In this document: positions 1 to 8,163 of the stretch, piece after piece
Numbering within the stretch: the first letter of the stretch is position 1
Layout of the letters: every line of letters starts with the position of its first letter
Assembly (NCBI GenBank): GCA_031844405.1
Contig: JAUZVC010000003.1
Coordinates: 620,001-684,000 of the forward strand
Direction of reading: 5' to 3'
From: Knoellia sp031844405
GTDB taxonomy: Bacteria; Actinomycetota; Actinomycetes; Actinomycetales; Dermatophilaceae
Length of the DNA stretch: 64,000 nt
Position numbers and translations under genes: made by a program
The notes under the pieces: generated by a model
What the model saw: the letters and a program-made list of their open reading frames with translations, nothing else
Databases searched by the model: none
Told to the model about the DNA's origin: nothing

Positions 1-79
1 CGAGCGCACCCGTGAGGGCGACGACCGCGGCGAGGGCGCTCCGCCTCAGGGGACGAGGACGACGAACGGGAGTTGCCAC
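1..79 (-). CDS. Secreted protein, N-terminal fragment cut by the window edge
   Basis: Only the first 26 or so codons are inside the window. The GTG start at 79 follows a strong ribosome binding site (AAAGGAG, near 86-93). The visible peptide has an arginine-rich n-region (RRPRPLRR) followed by a hydrophobic stretch (SALAAVVALTGAL), which is a signal peptide layout. The mature protein is not visible, so no function can be given. The LacI-like operator at 117-134 lies about 40 bases upstream of this start, which suggests a regulated exported protein such as a sugar-binding lipoprotein or glycosidase; that is inference only. Confidence 0.6.
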   Translation of the reverse strand, partial: MATPVRRPRPLRRSALAAVVALTGAL

Positions 80-116
80 GACGATCTCCTTTGACCGGGA
101 CAGGCGGAGCTCTCAG

Positions 117-134
117 TTGTACATCGTTGTAAAC
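117..134. promoter_or_regulatory. LacI-family-like operator palindrome
   Basis: The core TACATC-GTTGTA (120-131) is a near-perfect palindrome with a central CG and one mismatch, the geometry of LacI/GalR-family operators. It sits between the divergent secreted-protein start (79) and oxidoreductase start (233), so it could control either or both. No LacI-type gene is in the window. The family assignment rests on symmetry and the central CG only. Confidence 0.4.
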
Positions 135-232
135 GGTGTGGCAAGGGGTGCTCACGCCCGCAACGTCCGGCGGGGTGACGGCATACCGACCACAGTTGCG
201 GACGCAAGGGGCAGGTGCGGGAGGATGGTCAG

Positions 233-1282
233 GTGACCCTCACCGCCCTCCCCGCACCCCGCACCCCCGACCCTCGATCGGCCCCCGGCCTGCGCTGGGG
301 CGTCCTCGGCCCCGGCTACATCGCCCGTGAGATGGCGGCGGCCCTGCGCGCCGAGACGAACCAGGTCCTCCAGGCCGTCGCCTCGCGGGACGCAGGCCGG
401 GCACGGGCGTTCGCGGACGACTTCGGGGTGCACACGGCATACGGGTCCTACGAGGAGCTCGTGGCCGACCCGGACGTCGACATCGTCTACGTCGCCACGC
501 CGCACTCCGAGCACCACGCGCAGGCGATGCTCGCCCTCGGCGCGGGCAAGCCGGTCCTCGTCGAGAAGGCCTTCACCCGCAACGCCGCCGAGGCGCGCGA
601 CGTGCTCGAGACCGCCGCCGAGAGAGGTCTGCTCGCGCTCGAGGCGATGTGGACGCGCTTCCTCCCCGGCGTCGACGTCGTGCGCCAGTGCCTCGAGCAA
701 GGACTCCTCGGCGAGGTCGAGAACGTCTTCGCCGACCACGGCCAGCCGCTCTACCCCAACGGCCCGCAGCGGCTGTCCGACCCGGCCCTCGCCGGCGGAG
801 CCCTGCTCGACCTCGGCATCTACCCGACGTCGTTCGCCTCGTTCGCGCTCGGCGGCATCGAGTCGGTCACCGCCAGCGGACGCCTCACCGACGAGGGGGT
901 CGACGCCGAGGAGACGATCCTCGTCACCGGCCGCAACGGCGGGCGCGGCCTGCTCCACGCGACGATGACCTCGCGCACGCCGACGACGGCGAGCATCAAC
1001 GGCACCGAGGGCCGGCTCGAGCTCGGCGACCCCGACGACCCGAACAACCGCTGGTACGCCCCCTCGCGGGTCCGCTTCGTCTCCCGCGACGCGGGCACGG
1101 AGGTCTCGTGGGAGCCCGAGAACCGCACCCACGGGTTGCACTTCGAGGCTTGCGAGGCCGCGCGGCTCGTCGACGCCGGCGAGACCGAGAGCCCACTCCT
1201 GCCGGCGGCTGAGACGCTGCGCATCATGGAGGTCCTCGACGAGGTCCGCGCGCAGGTGGGGGTGCGCTACCCCGGCGAGTGA
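233..1282 (+). CDS. Gfo/Idh/MocA family NAD(P)-dependent oxidoreductase
   Basis: A 349-residue cytoplasmic dehydrogenase of the family that acts on sugars, inositols and trans-dihydrodiols. The N-terminal Rossmann fold carries GVLGPGYIA (about 23-31). The family Glu-Lys pair is in VLVEKAFTR (Lys about 112), and AGGALLDLGIYP (about 187-198) matches the conserved G-x-YP segment of the C-terminal domain. GTG 233 is preferred over GTG 215 because GGGAGGA ends seven bases before it. The substrate cannot be read from sequence, but a sugar or polyol fits the operator upstream. The last 16 bases overlap convergently with coaE. Confidence 0.85.
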   Translation: MTLTALPAPRTPDPRSAPGLRWGVLGPGYIAREMAAALRAETNQVLQAVASRDAGRARAFADDFGVHTAYGSYEELVADPDVDIVYVATPHSEHHAQAMLALGAGKPVLVEKAFTRNAAEARDVLETAAERGLLALEAMWTRFLPGVDVVRQCLEQGLLGEVENVFADHGQPLYPNGPQRLSDPALAGGALLDLGIYPTSFASFALGGIESVTASGRLTDEGVDAEETILVTGRNGGRGLLHATMTSRTPTTASINGTEGRLELGDPDDPNNRWYAPSRVRFVSRDAGTEVSWEPENRTHGLHFEACEAARLVDAGETESPLLPAAETLRIMEVLDEVRAQVGVRYPGE

Positions 1283-2442
1283 GTCGCGTGCGCCAGGACC
1301 CGCTCGTGGACGGAGTCGAACCACGGCTCCTTCGCGAGGGCGTAGTCCGACGGCGCCAACCCCTTCGCGAGCAGGTCCATCTTGAGCGCGGCGTACTCGT
1401 CGCGTGCGCCGGCGTCGGCTCTCAACCAGTCGCGGAACGCGAGCGCCCACTGGTAGCCCGGGCTCCCGACCTCGCGCACGTGGACGTGGGCCACTCGCCC
1501 GGGGTCGGCGCTGCCGTGGAACCGCTTGGGCCAGTCCTGCCCGTCCTTGCCGTTGTCGTGGGCCGCCTCGCCGACGCGCGGGAAGCCGCACCGCGCGAGC
1601 GCGTCGACGAACGCCTGCTCGTCGGCGCCGTCGAGGGACGCGACCCCCACCTGGAGGTCGATGACGTCCTTGGCCGGCAGCCCGGGAACCGACGTCGACC
1701 CGATGTGCTCGACCGTGACCGCCCGCTCCCCCAGCGCCTTCTCGACCCGCGCGACGAGGCGCGCCGCCTGCGCCGTCCACTCCTCCCGCGGCTCACTGAT
1801 CGTGAGCGTGTCGGGACGACGAGCCCGTATGCCGTGGAGCAGGTTCTCGTTGAACGGCTCGAGCCGCTCGGCCCACAGCCGTCGCACCTCGACGTCGAGC
1901 TGCTCGGGCGTGCCGTCGTTGTCGATCCACACGTCGGCGGCTCGACGTCGGGTGCTGTCGTCGGCCTGGGCGGCGATGCGCGAGCGTGCGTCCCGCTCGT
2001 CCATCCCCCGGTCCCGGACGAGGCGGGCGAGGCGCTCCTCCTCGGTGGCGCCCACGACGACGACGAGGTGGTAGTCGGCGCCCATCGACTTCTCGACGAT
2101 GAGGGGCATGTCGTGGACGAGGACGGCGTCGACCGGCGCCTCCCCGAGGAGCTCGGCGGTCCGCCGCCAGATCGCCGGGTGGGTGATCGCCTCGAGGTCC
2201 GCGAGCGCGGCTGCGTCGCCGAACACGACGCGGCCGAGGGCGGGCCGGTCGAGGACGCCGTCCCCCGCGAAGACCTCGTCGCCGAAACGCTCGCGGATCG
2301 CCGTGAGCGCCGGCGTGCCCGGCTCGACGACCTCGCGGGCCACGGCGTCGGCGTCGACGACGACCGCCCCGAGGTCCGCCAGCGTCCGGGCGACCGTCGA
2401 CTTGCCGGACCCGATTCCGCCGGTGAGACCCACGCGCAGCAT
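1267..2442 (-). CDS. coaE: Dephospho-CoA kinase with C-terminal GrpB (UPF0157) domain
   Basis: CoaE phosphorylates dephospho-CoA with ATP, the last step of CoA synthesis. The 391-residue protein has the P-loop GLTGGIGSGKST (about 5-16) and the kinase domain to about residue 195. A GrpB-like nucleotidyltransferase-fold domain follows, with EHIGSTSVPGLPAKD near 245-260. This two-domain form is common in Actinobacteria, including Mycobacterium, and the GrpB part has no settled function there. The ATG is probably leaderless: a TACGTT -10 box lies six bases upstream and there is no ribosome binding site. The gene is divergent from the histidine kinase with only 35 bases between starts. Confidence 0.95.
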   Translation of the reverse strand: MLRVGLTGGIGSGKSTVARTLADLGAVVVDADAVAREVVEPGTPALTAIRERFGDEVFAGDGVLDRPALGRVVFGDAAALADLEAITHPAIWRRTAELLGEAPVDAVLVHDMPLIVEKSMGADYHLVVVVGATEEERLARLVRDRGMDERDARSRIAAQADDSTRRRAADVWIDNDGTPEQLDVEVRRLWAERLEPFNENLLHGIRARRPDTLTISEPREEWTAQAARLVARVEKALGERAVTVEHIGSTSVPGLPAKDVIDLQVGVASLDGADEQAFVDALARCGFPRVGEAAHDNGKDGQDWPKRFHGSADPGRVAHVHVREVGSPGYQWALAFRDWLRADAGARDEYAALKMDLLAKGLAPSDYALAKEPWFDSVHERVLAHATHSPG

Positions 2443-2448
2443 GGGGTC

Positions 2449-2454
2449 AACGTA
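2449..2454 (-). promoter_or_regulatory. Leaderless -10 box of coaE
   Basis: TACGTT fits the TANNNT actinobacterial -10 consensus and ends six bases before the coaE ATG, so transcription would begin at or next to the start codon. Confidence 0.5.
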
Positions 2455-2464
2455 CCCGGCGTCG

Positions 2465-2470
2465 TAGGGT
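2465..2470 (+). promoter_or_regulatory. Leaderless -10 box of the histidine kinase
   Basis: TAGGGT is followed by seven bases and then ATG 2478. No ribosome binding site is present, which points to a leaderless message. It overlaps the divergent coaE promoter region. Confidence 0.5.
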
Positions 2471-2477
2471 CGCCCTC

Positions 2478-3296
2478 ATGACGTCGGCCCTCGGGGCGGG
2501 CCTCGTGGTGACGGGGCTCGCGACTCTCGCGCTCGCGTGGTGGGTCGTGCGGCTGCGGGCGGCCCTCCAGCGCAGCGGTCACGAGATCGCGCGGCTGCAG
2601 GGCGTGGCGCTGCGGCGCGCGGACCAGGTGTCGGTGCTCAGCCACGAGGTGCGCACCCCCCTGGCGCTCATCAAGGGATCCGCGGACCTCCTCGCCGAGC
2701 AGACGCCCGGACCACTGACGACGACCCAGGCGAAGTTCGTCGACACGATCTCGGGCAGCGCCGACCACGTCATCGAGCTCGCGGAGGACATGCTCACCCA
2801 CGCCCGGATCGAGGCCGGGCTCTTCGAGGTCCACCTCCGCCAGGTCGAGCTGCGGTCCTACCTGCGCTCGGTGGTGCGCGAGCTGCGGCAGGTCCACAGC
2901 CACCGCGCCATCGCCCTCGACGCCCCCGGGCCGCCGACCCGGGTCTACCTCGACCCGCAGCTCATCCAGCAGCTCGTGAGCAACCTCGTCGCCAACGCGC
3001 TGCGCCACGACGACCGCGTCGACAACGCCGTCGTCGTGCGGGGCCACACGGCCGACGGCAACGTCATCCTCGCGATCAGCGACGAGGGCCGCGGCATGAG
3101 CGAGGACGAGCGCTCGCGGCTCTTCGCACGTTTCTCGAGCAGCGCCCCCATCGGCGAGGGAACGGGCCTGGGGCTCTACATCTCCGCGCACATCGCCGAG
3201 CTGCACGGCGGCCGGATCCTCGTCGACACGATCGCACAGCACGGGACGACGATGCTCGTCGCCTTCCCCGCCGGCGAGGACAAGGGCCGCCCGTGA
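2478..3296 (+). CDS. Sensor histidine kinase, short, single N-terminal membrane span
   Basis: A 272-residue two-component kinase. One hydrophobic segment (about 4-24) anchors it and there is no extracellular sensor domain. It then has the H-box SHEVRTP (phosphoacceptor His about 56), an N-box QLVSNLVANALRH (about 165-177), a G1 box DEGRG (about 202-206) and a G2 box GEGTGLGL (about 226-233). With so little outside the membrane it probably senses an internal ligand or a partner, possibly the ABC transporter encoded downstream. Its TGA overlaps the GTG of the response regulator. Confidence 0.9.
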   Translation: MTSALGAGLVVTGLATLALAWWVVRLRAALQRSGHEIARLQGVALRRADQVSVLSHEVRTPLALIKGSADLLAEQTPGPLTTTQAKFVDTISGSADHVIELAEDMLTHARIEAGLFEVHLRQVELRSYLRSVVRELRQVHSHRAIALDAPGPPTRVYLDPQLIQQLVSNLVANALRHDDRVDNAVVVRGHTADGNVILAISDEGRGMSEDERSRLFARFSSSAPIGEGTGLGLYISAHIAELHGGRILVDTIAQHGTTMLVAFPAGEDKGRP

Positions 3297-4003
3297 GTGC
3301 CCCGGTGTGGCGAGCCCTCGTGGTCGAGGACGAGCCGGCGATGCGCGACATCATCACCTTCGCCCTCGAGACCCAGGACTTCGAGGCGGTGACGGCCGGG
3401 ACGGCAGAGGCCGCGTGGAGCATCGTCACCGAGCAGCAGGTCGACCTCGTCGTCCTCGACGTCATGCTCCCCGGCATGTCCGGCATCGAGCTGTGCCGCC
3501 GGATCACGTCGACGAAGGCCGTGCCGGTCATCCTCCTCACCGCCCTCGGAGAGACGTCGCAGCGCATCGCCGGGCTCGAAGCCGGCGCCTCCGACTACGT
3601 CACCAAGCCGTTCCACCCGCGTGAGCTCGCGCTGCGGGCTGCCGGCCTCGTGCGGAGGTCTCCCCTGCGCGCAGGAGCGGTGGCCCAGTCCGGCCCGGTG
3701 ACGCTCGACCTACGCAGCGCGACGGCATACGTCCGGGGGAAGCGGGCCGACCTCACCCCGCACGAGTACCGCCTGCTGGCCGCGCTCGTCACCCACCCCG
3801 ACGAGGACCTCCCCTTCCGCCAGCTGCTGCTCCTCGGGTGGGGCGACGCACAGCCGCTCGGCGGCCGGGAGCTGCTCAAGACCGCGGTCTACCGGCTCCG
3901 CCTCAAGCTCGAGGCGGTCGACCCGGCGGCGCGTGGCTGCATCACGAGCGTGCGCGGGGTGGGCTACCGCTACTCCGGCGGACCCGGGGCGGACGACGGC
4001 TGA
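3293..4003 (+). CDS. OmpR/PhoB-type response regulator
   Basis: A 236-residue regulator translationally coupled to the kinase (GTGA overlap). The receiver domain has the acidic pair VEDEP (about 11-15), phosphoacceptor Asp about 56 in VVLDVMLPG and the conserved Lys about 105 in DYVTKPF. A winged-helix DNA-binding domain follows, with LTPHEYRLLAALV and the terminal SVRGVGYRY. The natural target is the promoter 30-90 bases downstream, where GTGACCG half-sites are repeated. That pairing comes from position and family behaviour, not from any direct evidence. Confidence 0.93.
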   Translation: MSAPVWRALVVEDEPAMRDIITFALETQDFEAVTAGTAEAAWSIVTEQQVDLVVLDVMLPGMSGIELCRRITSTKAVPVILLTALGETSQRIAGLEAGASDYVTKPFHPRELALRAAGLVRRSPLRAGAVAQSGPVTLDLRSATAYVRGKRADLTPHEYRLLAALVTHPDEDLPFRQLLLLGWGDAQPLGGRELLKTAVYRLRLKLEAVDPAARGCITSVRGVGYRYSGGPGADDG

Positions 4004-4078
4004 CCGGCTTCGGTCACAGGATGGTGACCGTTCGGGGCCCGTGTCGTGACCGACTGCGCCGGTCACGCGGCCTAGTCT
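4000..4078 (+). promoter_or_regulatory. ABC-operon promoter with repeated GTGACCG half-sites
   Basis: CGGTCAC at 4011-4017, GTGACCG at 4024-4030 and 4046-4052, and CGGTCAC at 4060-4066 form two inverted pairs. A partial fifth copy (CTGACCG, 4000-4006) overlaps the regulator stop codon. A -10-like TAGTCT lies at 4073-4078, so the last half-site covers the -35 position. This is a typical layout for activator binding by an OmpR-family regulator. The predicted untranslated leader is about 50 bases and ends with AGGAG before ATG 4135. Confidence 0.6.
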
Positions 4079-4134
4079 CGGCGCGCAGCAGGCCGTGGCG
4101 TCACGGTCGGCCATTGACAAAGGAGTCAACCGCC

Positions 4135-5226
4135 ATGTCCCGTTCCCGCACCTCCGCCGCCCTCCTGGCGCTCCCCCTGGGGCTGACCGCGCTCCTCGCC
4201 GCGTGCGCCGTCGAGGAGCCGTCGAGCTCCGACCCGTCGAGCAGCAGCAGCTCCGGCTCCGGGTCGATCAAGGGCACCGGCGAGGTCGTCGTCGCCTGTA
4301 CGCCGCAGGAGGAGCAGTGCCAGGCGATGGCCGCGGCCTTCACCAAGGCGTCCGGCATCAAGACCTCGTTCGTCCGCATGAGCTCGGGCGAGGGTGTCGC
4401 CCGACTCGACGCCGCGAAGAGCAAGCCCGAGTTCGACGTCCTCTACGGCGGGCCCTCCGACGGCCACGTCGCGGCCTTCAACGCCGGGCTCATCGAGGCC
4501 TACAAGAGCCCCAACGCCGAGAAGATCCCGGAGAAGTACAAGGACGCCGAGGGCAAGTGGACGGGCACCTACGTCGGTGTCCTCGGCTTCTGCTCCAACA
4601 AGGACCAGCTCGCCAAGACCGGTGCCAGCGCACCGAAGTCGTGGCAGGAGCTGCTCGACCCCAAGCTCAAGAAGCAGGTCGCCATCGCCCACCCGTCGAC
4701 GTCGGGCACCTCCTACACGGCCGTGTGGACGCAGATGGTGCTCAACGGCATGGACGAGGCCAAGACCTTCGACTACCTCGGCAAGCTCCACCAGAACGTC
4801 CTGCAGTACTCCAAGAGCGGGTCCGCCCCGGGCCAGATGGCCGGGCGCGGGGAGGTCGCCGTCGGCGTGATCTTCAGCCACGACTGCGTGAAGTACCAGA
4901 AGGAGGGCTTCGACATGCTCGAGGTCACCTTCCCGAGCGAGGGCACCGGCTACGAGATCGGCGCCGTCTCGATGGTCAAGGGCGGCCCCAACGCCGAGAA
5001 CGCGAAGAAGTTCATCGACTGGACGCTCACCCCCGAGCACCAGGACATCGGCCCGACCGTCGGCAGCTTCCAGATCCCGACCAACCCCGACGCCAAGATC
5101 ACCGAGGACATGGTCAAGCTCGACGAGATCACGCTCGTCGAGTACGACTCGGTCGCCGCCGGTGAGAAGAAGAAGGCCCTCACCGCCAAGTTCGACGCCG
5201 AGGTCGCCCCCGCTCCCAAGGAGTGA
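4135..5226 (+). CDS. ABC transporter substrate-binding lipoprotein (AfuA/FbpA/2-AEP-type)
   Basis: A 363-residue exported lipoprotein. It has an n-region SRSRTS, a hydrophobic core and lipobox LLAAC with lipidated Cys about 24, then a serine-rich linker (about 30-44). The rest is a periplasmic-binding fold resembling class II proteins for ferric ions, phosphorylated sugars or 2-aminoethylphosphonate (start VVVACTPQEEQCQ, later IPTNPDAK). The typical tyrosine pair of ferric-binding proteins is not obvious. Together with the phosphatase gene in the operon this favours a phosphorylated organic ligand, as inference. AGGAG lies 10 bases upstream of the ATG. Confidence 0.88.
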   Translation: MSRSRTSAALLALPLGLTALLAACAVEEPSSSDPSSSSSSGSGSIKGTGEVVVACTPQEEQCQAMAAAFTKASGIKTSFVRMSSGEGVARLDAAKSKPEFDVLYGGPSDGHVAAFNAGLIEAYKSPNAEKIPEKYKDAEGKWTGTYVGVLGFCSNKDQLAKTGASAPKSWQELLDPKLKKQVAIAHPSTSGTSYTAVWTQMVLNGMDEAKTFDYLGKLHQNVLQYSKSGSAPGQMAGRGEVAVGVIFSHDCVKYQKEGFDMLEVTFPSEGTGYEIGAVSMVKGGPNAENAKKFIDWTLTPEHQDIGPTVGSFQIPTNPDAKITEDMVKLDEITLVEYDSVAAGEKKKALTAKFDAEVAPAPKE

Positions 5227-5236
5227 CGGCGAACCC

Positions 5237-6979
5237 ATGACCGCCACGCTGCTGCCCGCAGCCGCGGACCCGGTCGGGGTGGGCGAGAGCCCGCCCCGGC
5301 CCCGCCGCCGCTCCGGGCGGGACCTCACCCTCGTCACCCTCGTGACGCTGGTCTCGGTCCTCCTCTTCGTCATCGTCGGACTTCCCCTGCTGCGCATCCT
5401 CACGGTGGCGCTCTCCCCGGAGGGGTGGGAGATCGTCAGCTCGATGCTCACGAACCCGGTCAACCGCCGGATCCTGTTTAACACCGTCCAGCTCGGCGTC
5501 ATCGTCGCCCTGCTCGGCACGTTCGTCGGGTTCGTCATGGCCTACGCGCAGGTGCGGCTGAAGTTCCGGGGCAAGAAGCTCCTGCACCTCATCTCGCTCA
5601 TGCCGATCGTCTCGCCGCCGTTCGCGGTCGCCACGGCCGCGATCACGATGTTCGGCCGCAACGGGATCGTCAGCAACAAGCTCTTCGGGCTCGAGATCGA
5701 CATCTACGGGCTCAAGGGCCTCGTCTTCGTCCTCACGCTCTCGTTCTTCCCCGTGGCCTACATGAACCTCAAGGGGATGCTCGAGAGCCTCGACCCGAGC
5801 CTGGACGAGGCCGCGGCCAACCTCGGCGCGAGCAAGCTCCGGATCTTCACGTCGGTGACGCTGCCCATGCTCGTGCCGGGCATCGCGGGCTCGTTCCTGC
5901 TGCTCTTCGTCGAGTCGATCGCCGACCTCGCCAACCCGCTCGTCCTCGGCGGGGACTACACCGTCCTCGCCTCGCGGGCCTACCTCGCGGTGACGGGTGA
6001 GTACAACGTCGCCGGCGGCGCGGCCTACTCGCTCGTCCTCCTCGTGCCGGCACTGAGCGTCTTCCTCGTCCAGCGCTACTGGGTGAGCCGCAAGAACGTC
6101 GTCACCGTGACCGGCAAGCCCTCGGGGACACCCGAGCTCATCACCGCTCCGGCCCTGCGCGTGCCGATCCTGTCGATCGCGGTCCTCGTCGCCGGGCTCG
6201 TCGTCCTCATGTACGCGACGGTCATCTTCGGCGGGTTCGTCAAGATCTTCGGGGTCAACAACGACTTCACGCTGGCGCACTACCGGTTCGTCCTCGCCGG
6301 CATCGGGTCGGACGCGATGTTCACGACGACCCTGCTCGCGCTCATCGCGACCCCCATCGCGGGCCTCCTCGGCATGCTCATCGCCTGGCTCGTCGTGAGC
6401 AAGCTCAAGCGCACGTCCGGGCTCATGGACTTCGTCGGCATGCTCGGGCTCTCCGTCCCGGGTACCGTCATCGGCATCGGCTACGCCATCGCCTTCAACA
6501 CCCCGACCATCTTCGGCGGCAGGCAGTGGTTCCCGGCCGTCGCCGGTGGCTCCGCGATCCTCGGAGGCGCCATGGCGATCGTCATGGTCTTCGTCGCCCG
6601 CTCCCTGCCCTCGGGCCAGCGGGCCGGCATCGCCGCCCTCCAGCAGATCAACCCGGCCATCGACGAGGCGTCGACGAGCCTGGGCGCCAGCAGCTTCACG
6701 ACTTTCCGCAAGGTGACGCTGCCGCTCATCCGGCCCGCACTGCTCAGCGGTCTCACCTACGCCTTCGCGCGGTCGATGACGACCCTGTCGCCGATCGTCT
6801 TCATCACGACCCCGCAGACCAAGATCATGACGAGCCAGATCCTCGCCGAGGTCGACGCCGGTCGCTTCGGCAACGCGTTCGCCTACTGCGCGATCCTCAT
6901 CGTCATCGTGCTCGGCTTCATCGGGCTGCTCAACCTCGCGATGCTCCACCCCTCGATCCGCGGCATCCAACGCCGATGA
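5237..6979 (+). CDS. ABC transporter permease with two fused membrane domains
   Basis: A 580-residue inner-membrane protein made of two BPD-type permease domains, each with about six spans. Each half carries an EAA loop for contact with the ATPase: DEAAANLGASKLRIF (near 188) and DEASTSLGASSFTTF (near 476). Fused double permeases are usual in the ferric/AfuB/2-AEP transporter families. The gene starts 10 bases after the binding-protein stop, and its TGA overlaps the ATG of the ATPase gene. One polypeptide would therefore form the whole channel. Confidence 0.92.
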   Translation: MTATLLPAAADPVGVGESPPRPRRRSGRDLTLVTLVTLVSVLLFVIVGLPLLRILTVALSPEGWEIVSSMLTNPVNRRILFNTVQLGVIVALLGTFVGFVMAYAQVRLKFRGKKLLHLISLMPIVSPPFAVATAAITMFGRNGIVSNKLFGLEIDIYGLKGLVFVLTLSFFPVAYMNLKGMLESLDPSLDEAAANLGASKLRIFTSVTLPMLVPGIAGSFLLLFVESIADLANPLVLGGDYTVLASRAYLAVTGEYNVAGGAAYSLVLLVPALSVFLVQRYWVSRKNVVTVTGKPSGTPELITAPALRVPILSIAVLVAGLVVLMYATVIFGGFVKIFGVNNDFTLAHYRFVLAGIGSDAMFTTTLLALIATPIAGLLGMLIAWLVVSKLKRTSGLMDFVGMLGLSVPGTVIGIGYAIAFNTPTIFGGRQWFPAVAGGSAILGGAMAIVMVFVARSLPSGQRAGIAALQQINPAIDEASTSLGASSFTTFRKVTLPLIRPALLSGLTYAFARSMTTLSPIVFITTPQTKIMTSQILAEVDAGRFGNAFAYCAILIVIVLGFIGLLNLAMLHPSIRGIQRR

Positions 6980-8163
6980 CCGCCACCTCGGAGAGTGCCA
7001 TGACCCACGACACCACCCTTGCCGACGACAGCCTCGGGACCGCGCCGGACAGCCTGGCGACGGCCACGCCCGGACGGGTCACCCTGCGCGGCCTGCGCAA
7101 GGTCTACGGCGACGACCGCAACGCCACCCCGGCGGTGCGTGACGTCGACCTCGACATCGAACCGGGCGAGTTCATCACCCTCCTCGGCCCGTCCGGGTGC
7201 GGCAAGACGACGACGCTGCGGATGATCGCCGGGTTCGAGACGCCCACGGCCGGCGAGATCCGGCTCGACGACGACCTGCTCAACAAGGTCGCCCCCAACA
7301 AGCGGCCGATGGCGATGGTCTTCCAGTCCTACGCCCTCTTCCCGCACCTCACCGTCTTCGACAACGTGGCCTACGGCCTCAAGCTCAAGAAGATGCCGTC
7401 GGCCCGCGTCACAGAGGAGGTCGAGACCGCGCTGACGTCGATGAACCTCGGGCCCTACCGCGACCGGGCGCCGCACCAGATGTCGGGTGGCCAGCAGCAG
7501 CGCGTCGCTCTCGCACGTGCCCTCGTCATGCGGCCCAAGGTGCTGCTCTTCGACGAACCGCTGTCGAACCTCGACGCCAAGCTGCGCGTGCAGATGCGCG
7601 GCGAGATCCGCAGGCTCCAGCGCCGCCTCGGCATCACGACGGTCTTCGTCACCCACGACCAGGATGAGGCCATGACGATGTCGGACCGCATCGTCGTCAT
7701 GAACGTCGGCGTCATCGAGCAGGTCGACACGCCGCAGGAGATCTACCGCCACCCGTCGACCGTCTTCGTGGCCGACTTCATCGGGCGCGCCAACTTCCTC
7801 GACGTCGACGTCCACGGCGTCGAGGACGACCATGCCGAGGTCGGTGTGCTGGGCAAGCGCTGGACCGTGCCGAAGCACCCCGGCGTCGACGTCGACGAAC
7901 CGGTCACGCTGCTCGTCCGTCCCGAGTCGGTGCGCCTGTCCCCCACCGGCTCCCGCACGGTCGGCGGCTCCGTCGGCCGGGTCCTGTCGTCGATGTTCTA
8001 CGGCGAGTCGATCGAGTACGACATCGAGACCGAGGCGGGTAACCTCGTCGTCTCGGTCGCCGACCCGCACGCGCACGAGACCTTCGGCGCGGGTGACTTC
8101 CTCGATGTCGGCTTCGAGGAGGGGCGCGCCTGGCTCATGCCGGTCGGCAGCGAGCCGCGGTGA
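6976..8163 (+). CDS. ABC transporter ATP-binding protein (FbpC/PotA-like)
   Basis: A 395-residue ATPase, or 387 residues from the in-frame ATG at 7000. It has Walker A GPSGCGKTT (near 70), the Q-loop VFQSYALFPHLT, the signature MSGGQQQRVALARAL (near 168), Walker B KVLLFDEPLSNLD and the H-loop VTHDQDEAM. The C-terminal part after about 245 looks like a TOBE regulatory domain (LLVRPESVRL). ATGA and GTGA overlaps with its neighbours indicate coupled translation. It powers the permease encoded just upstream. Confidence 0.95.
   Translation: MTATSESAMTHDTTLADDSLGTAPDSLATATPGRVTLRGLRKVYGDDRNATPAVRDVDLDIEPGEFITLLGPSGCGKTTTLRMIAGFETPTAGEIRLDDDLLNKVAPNKRPMAMVFQSYALFPHLTVFDNVAYGLKLKKMPSARVTEEVETALTSMNLGPYRDRAPHQMSGGQQQRVALARALVMRPKVLLFDEPLSNLDAKLRVQMRGEIRRLQRRLGITTVFVTHDQDEAMTMSDRIVVMNVGVIEQVDTPQEIYRHPSTVFVADFIGRANFLDVDVHGVEDDHAEVGVLGKRWTVPKHPGVDVDEPVTLLVRPESVRLSPTGSRTVGGSVGRVLSSMFYGESIEYDIETEAGNLVVSVADPHAHETFGAGDFLDVGFEEGRAWLMPVGSEPR

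Noticed and set aside
12..236. A 74-codon plus-strand ORF at the left end
   Set aside because: It runs through the divergent promoter and operator, is arginine-rich and lacks a binding site. The opposite-strand signal peptide with AAAGGAG is far better supported.
1267..2442. CoaE-GrpB fusion as a novel domain combination
   Set aside because: This two-domain CoaE is already known and common in Actinobacteria.
5180..6970. A 596-codon minus-strand ORF opposite the permease gene
   Set aside because: Dominated by Asp/Glu/Arg/His with no hydrophobic pattern or motifs; the permease on the plus strand has two clear EAA loops.
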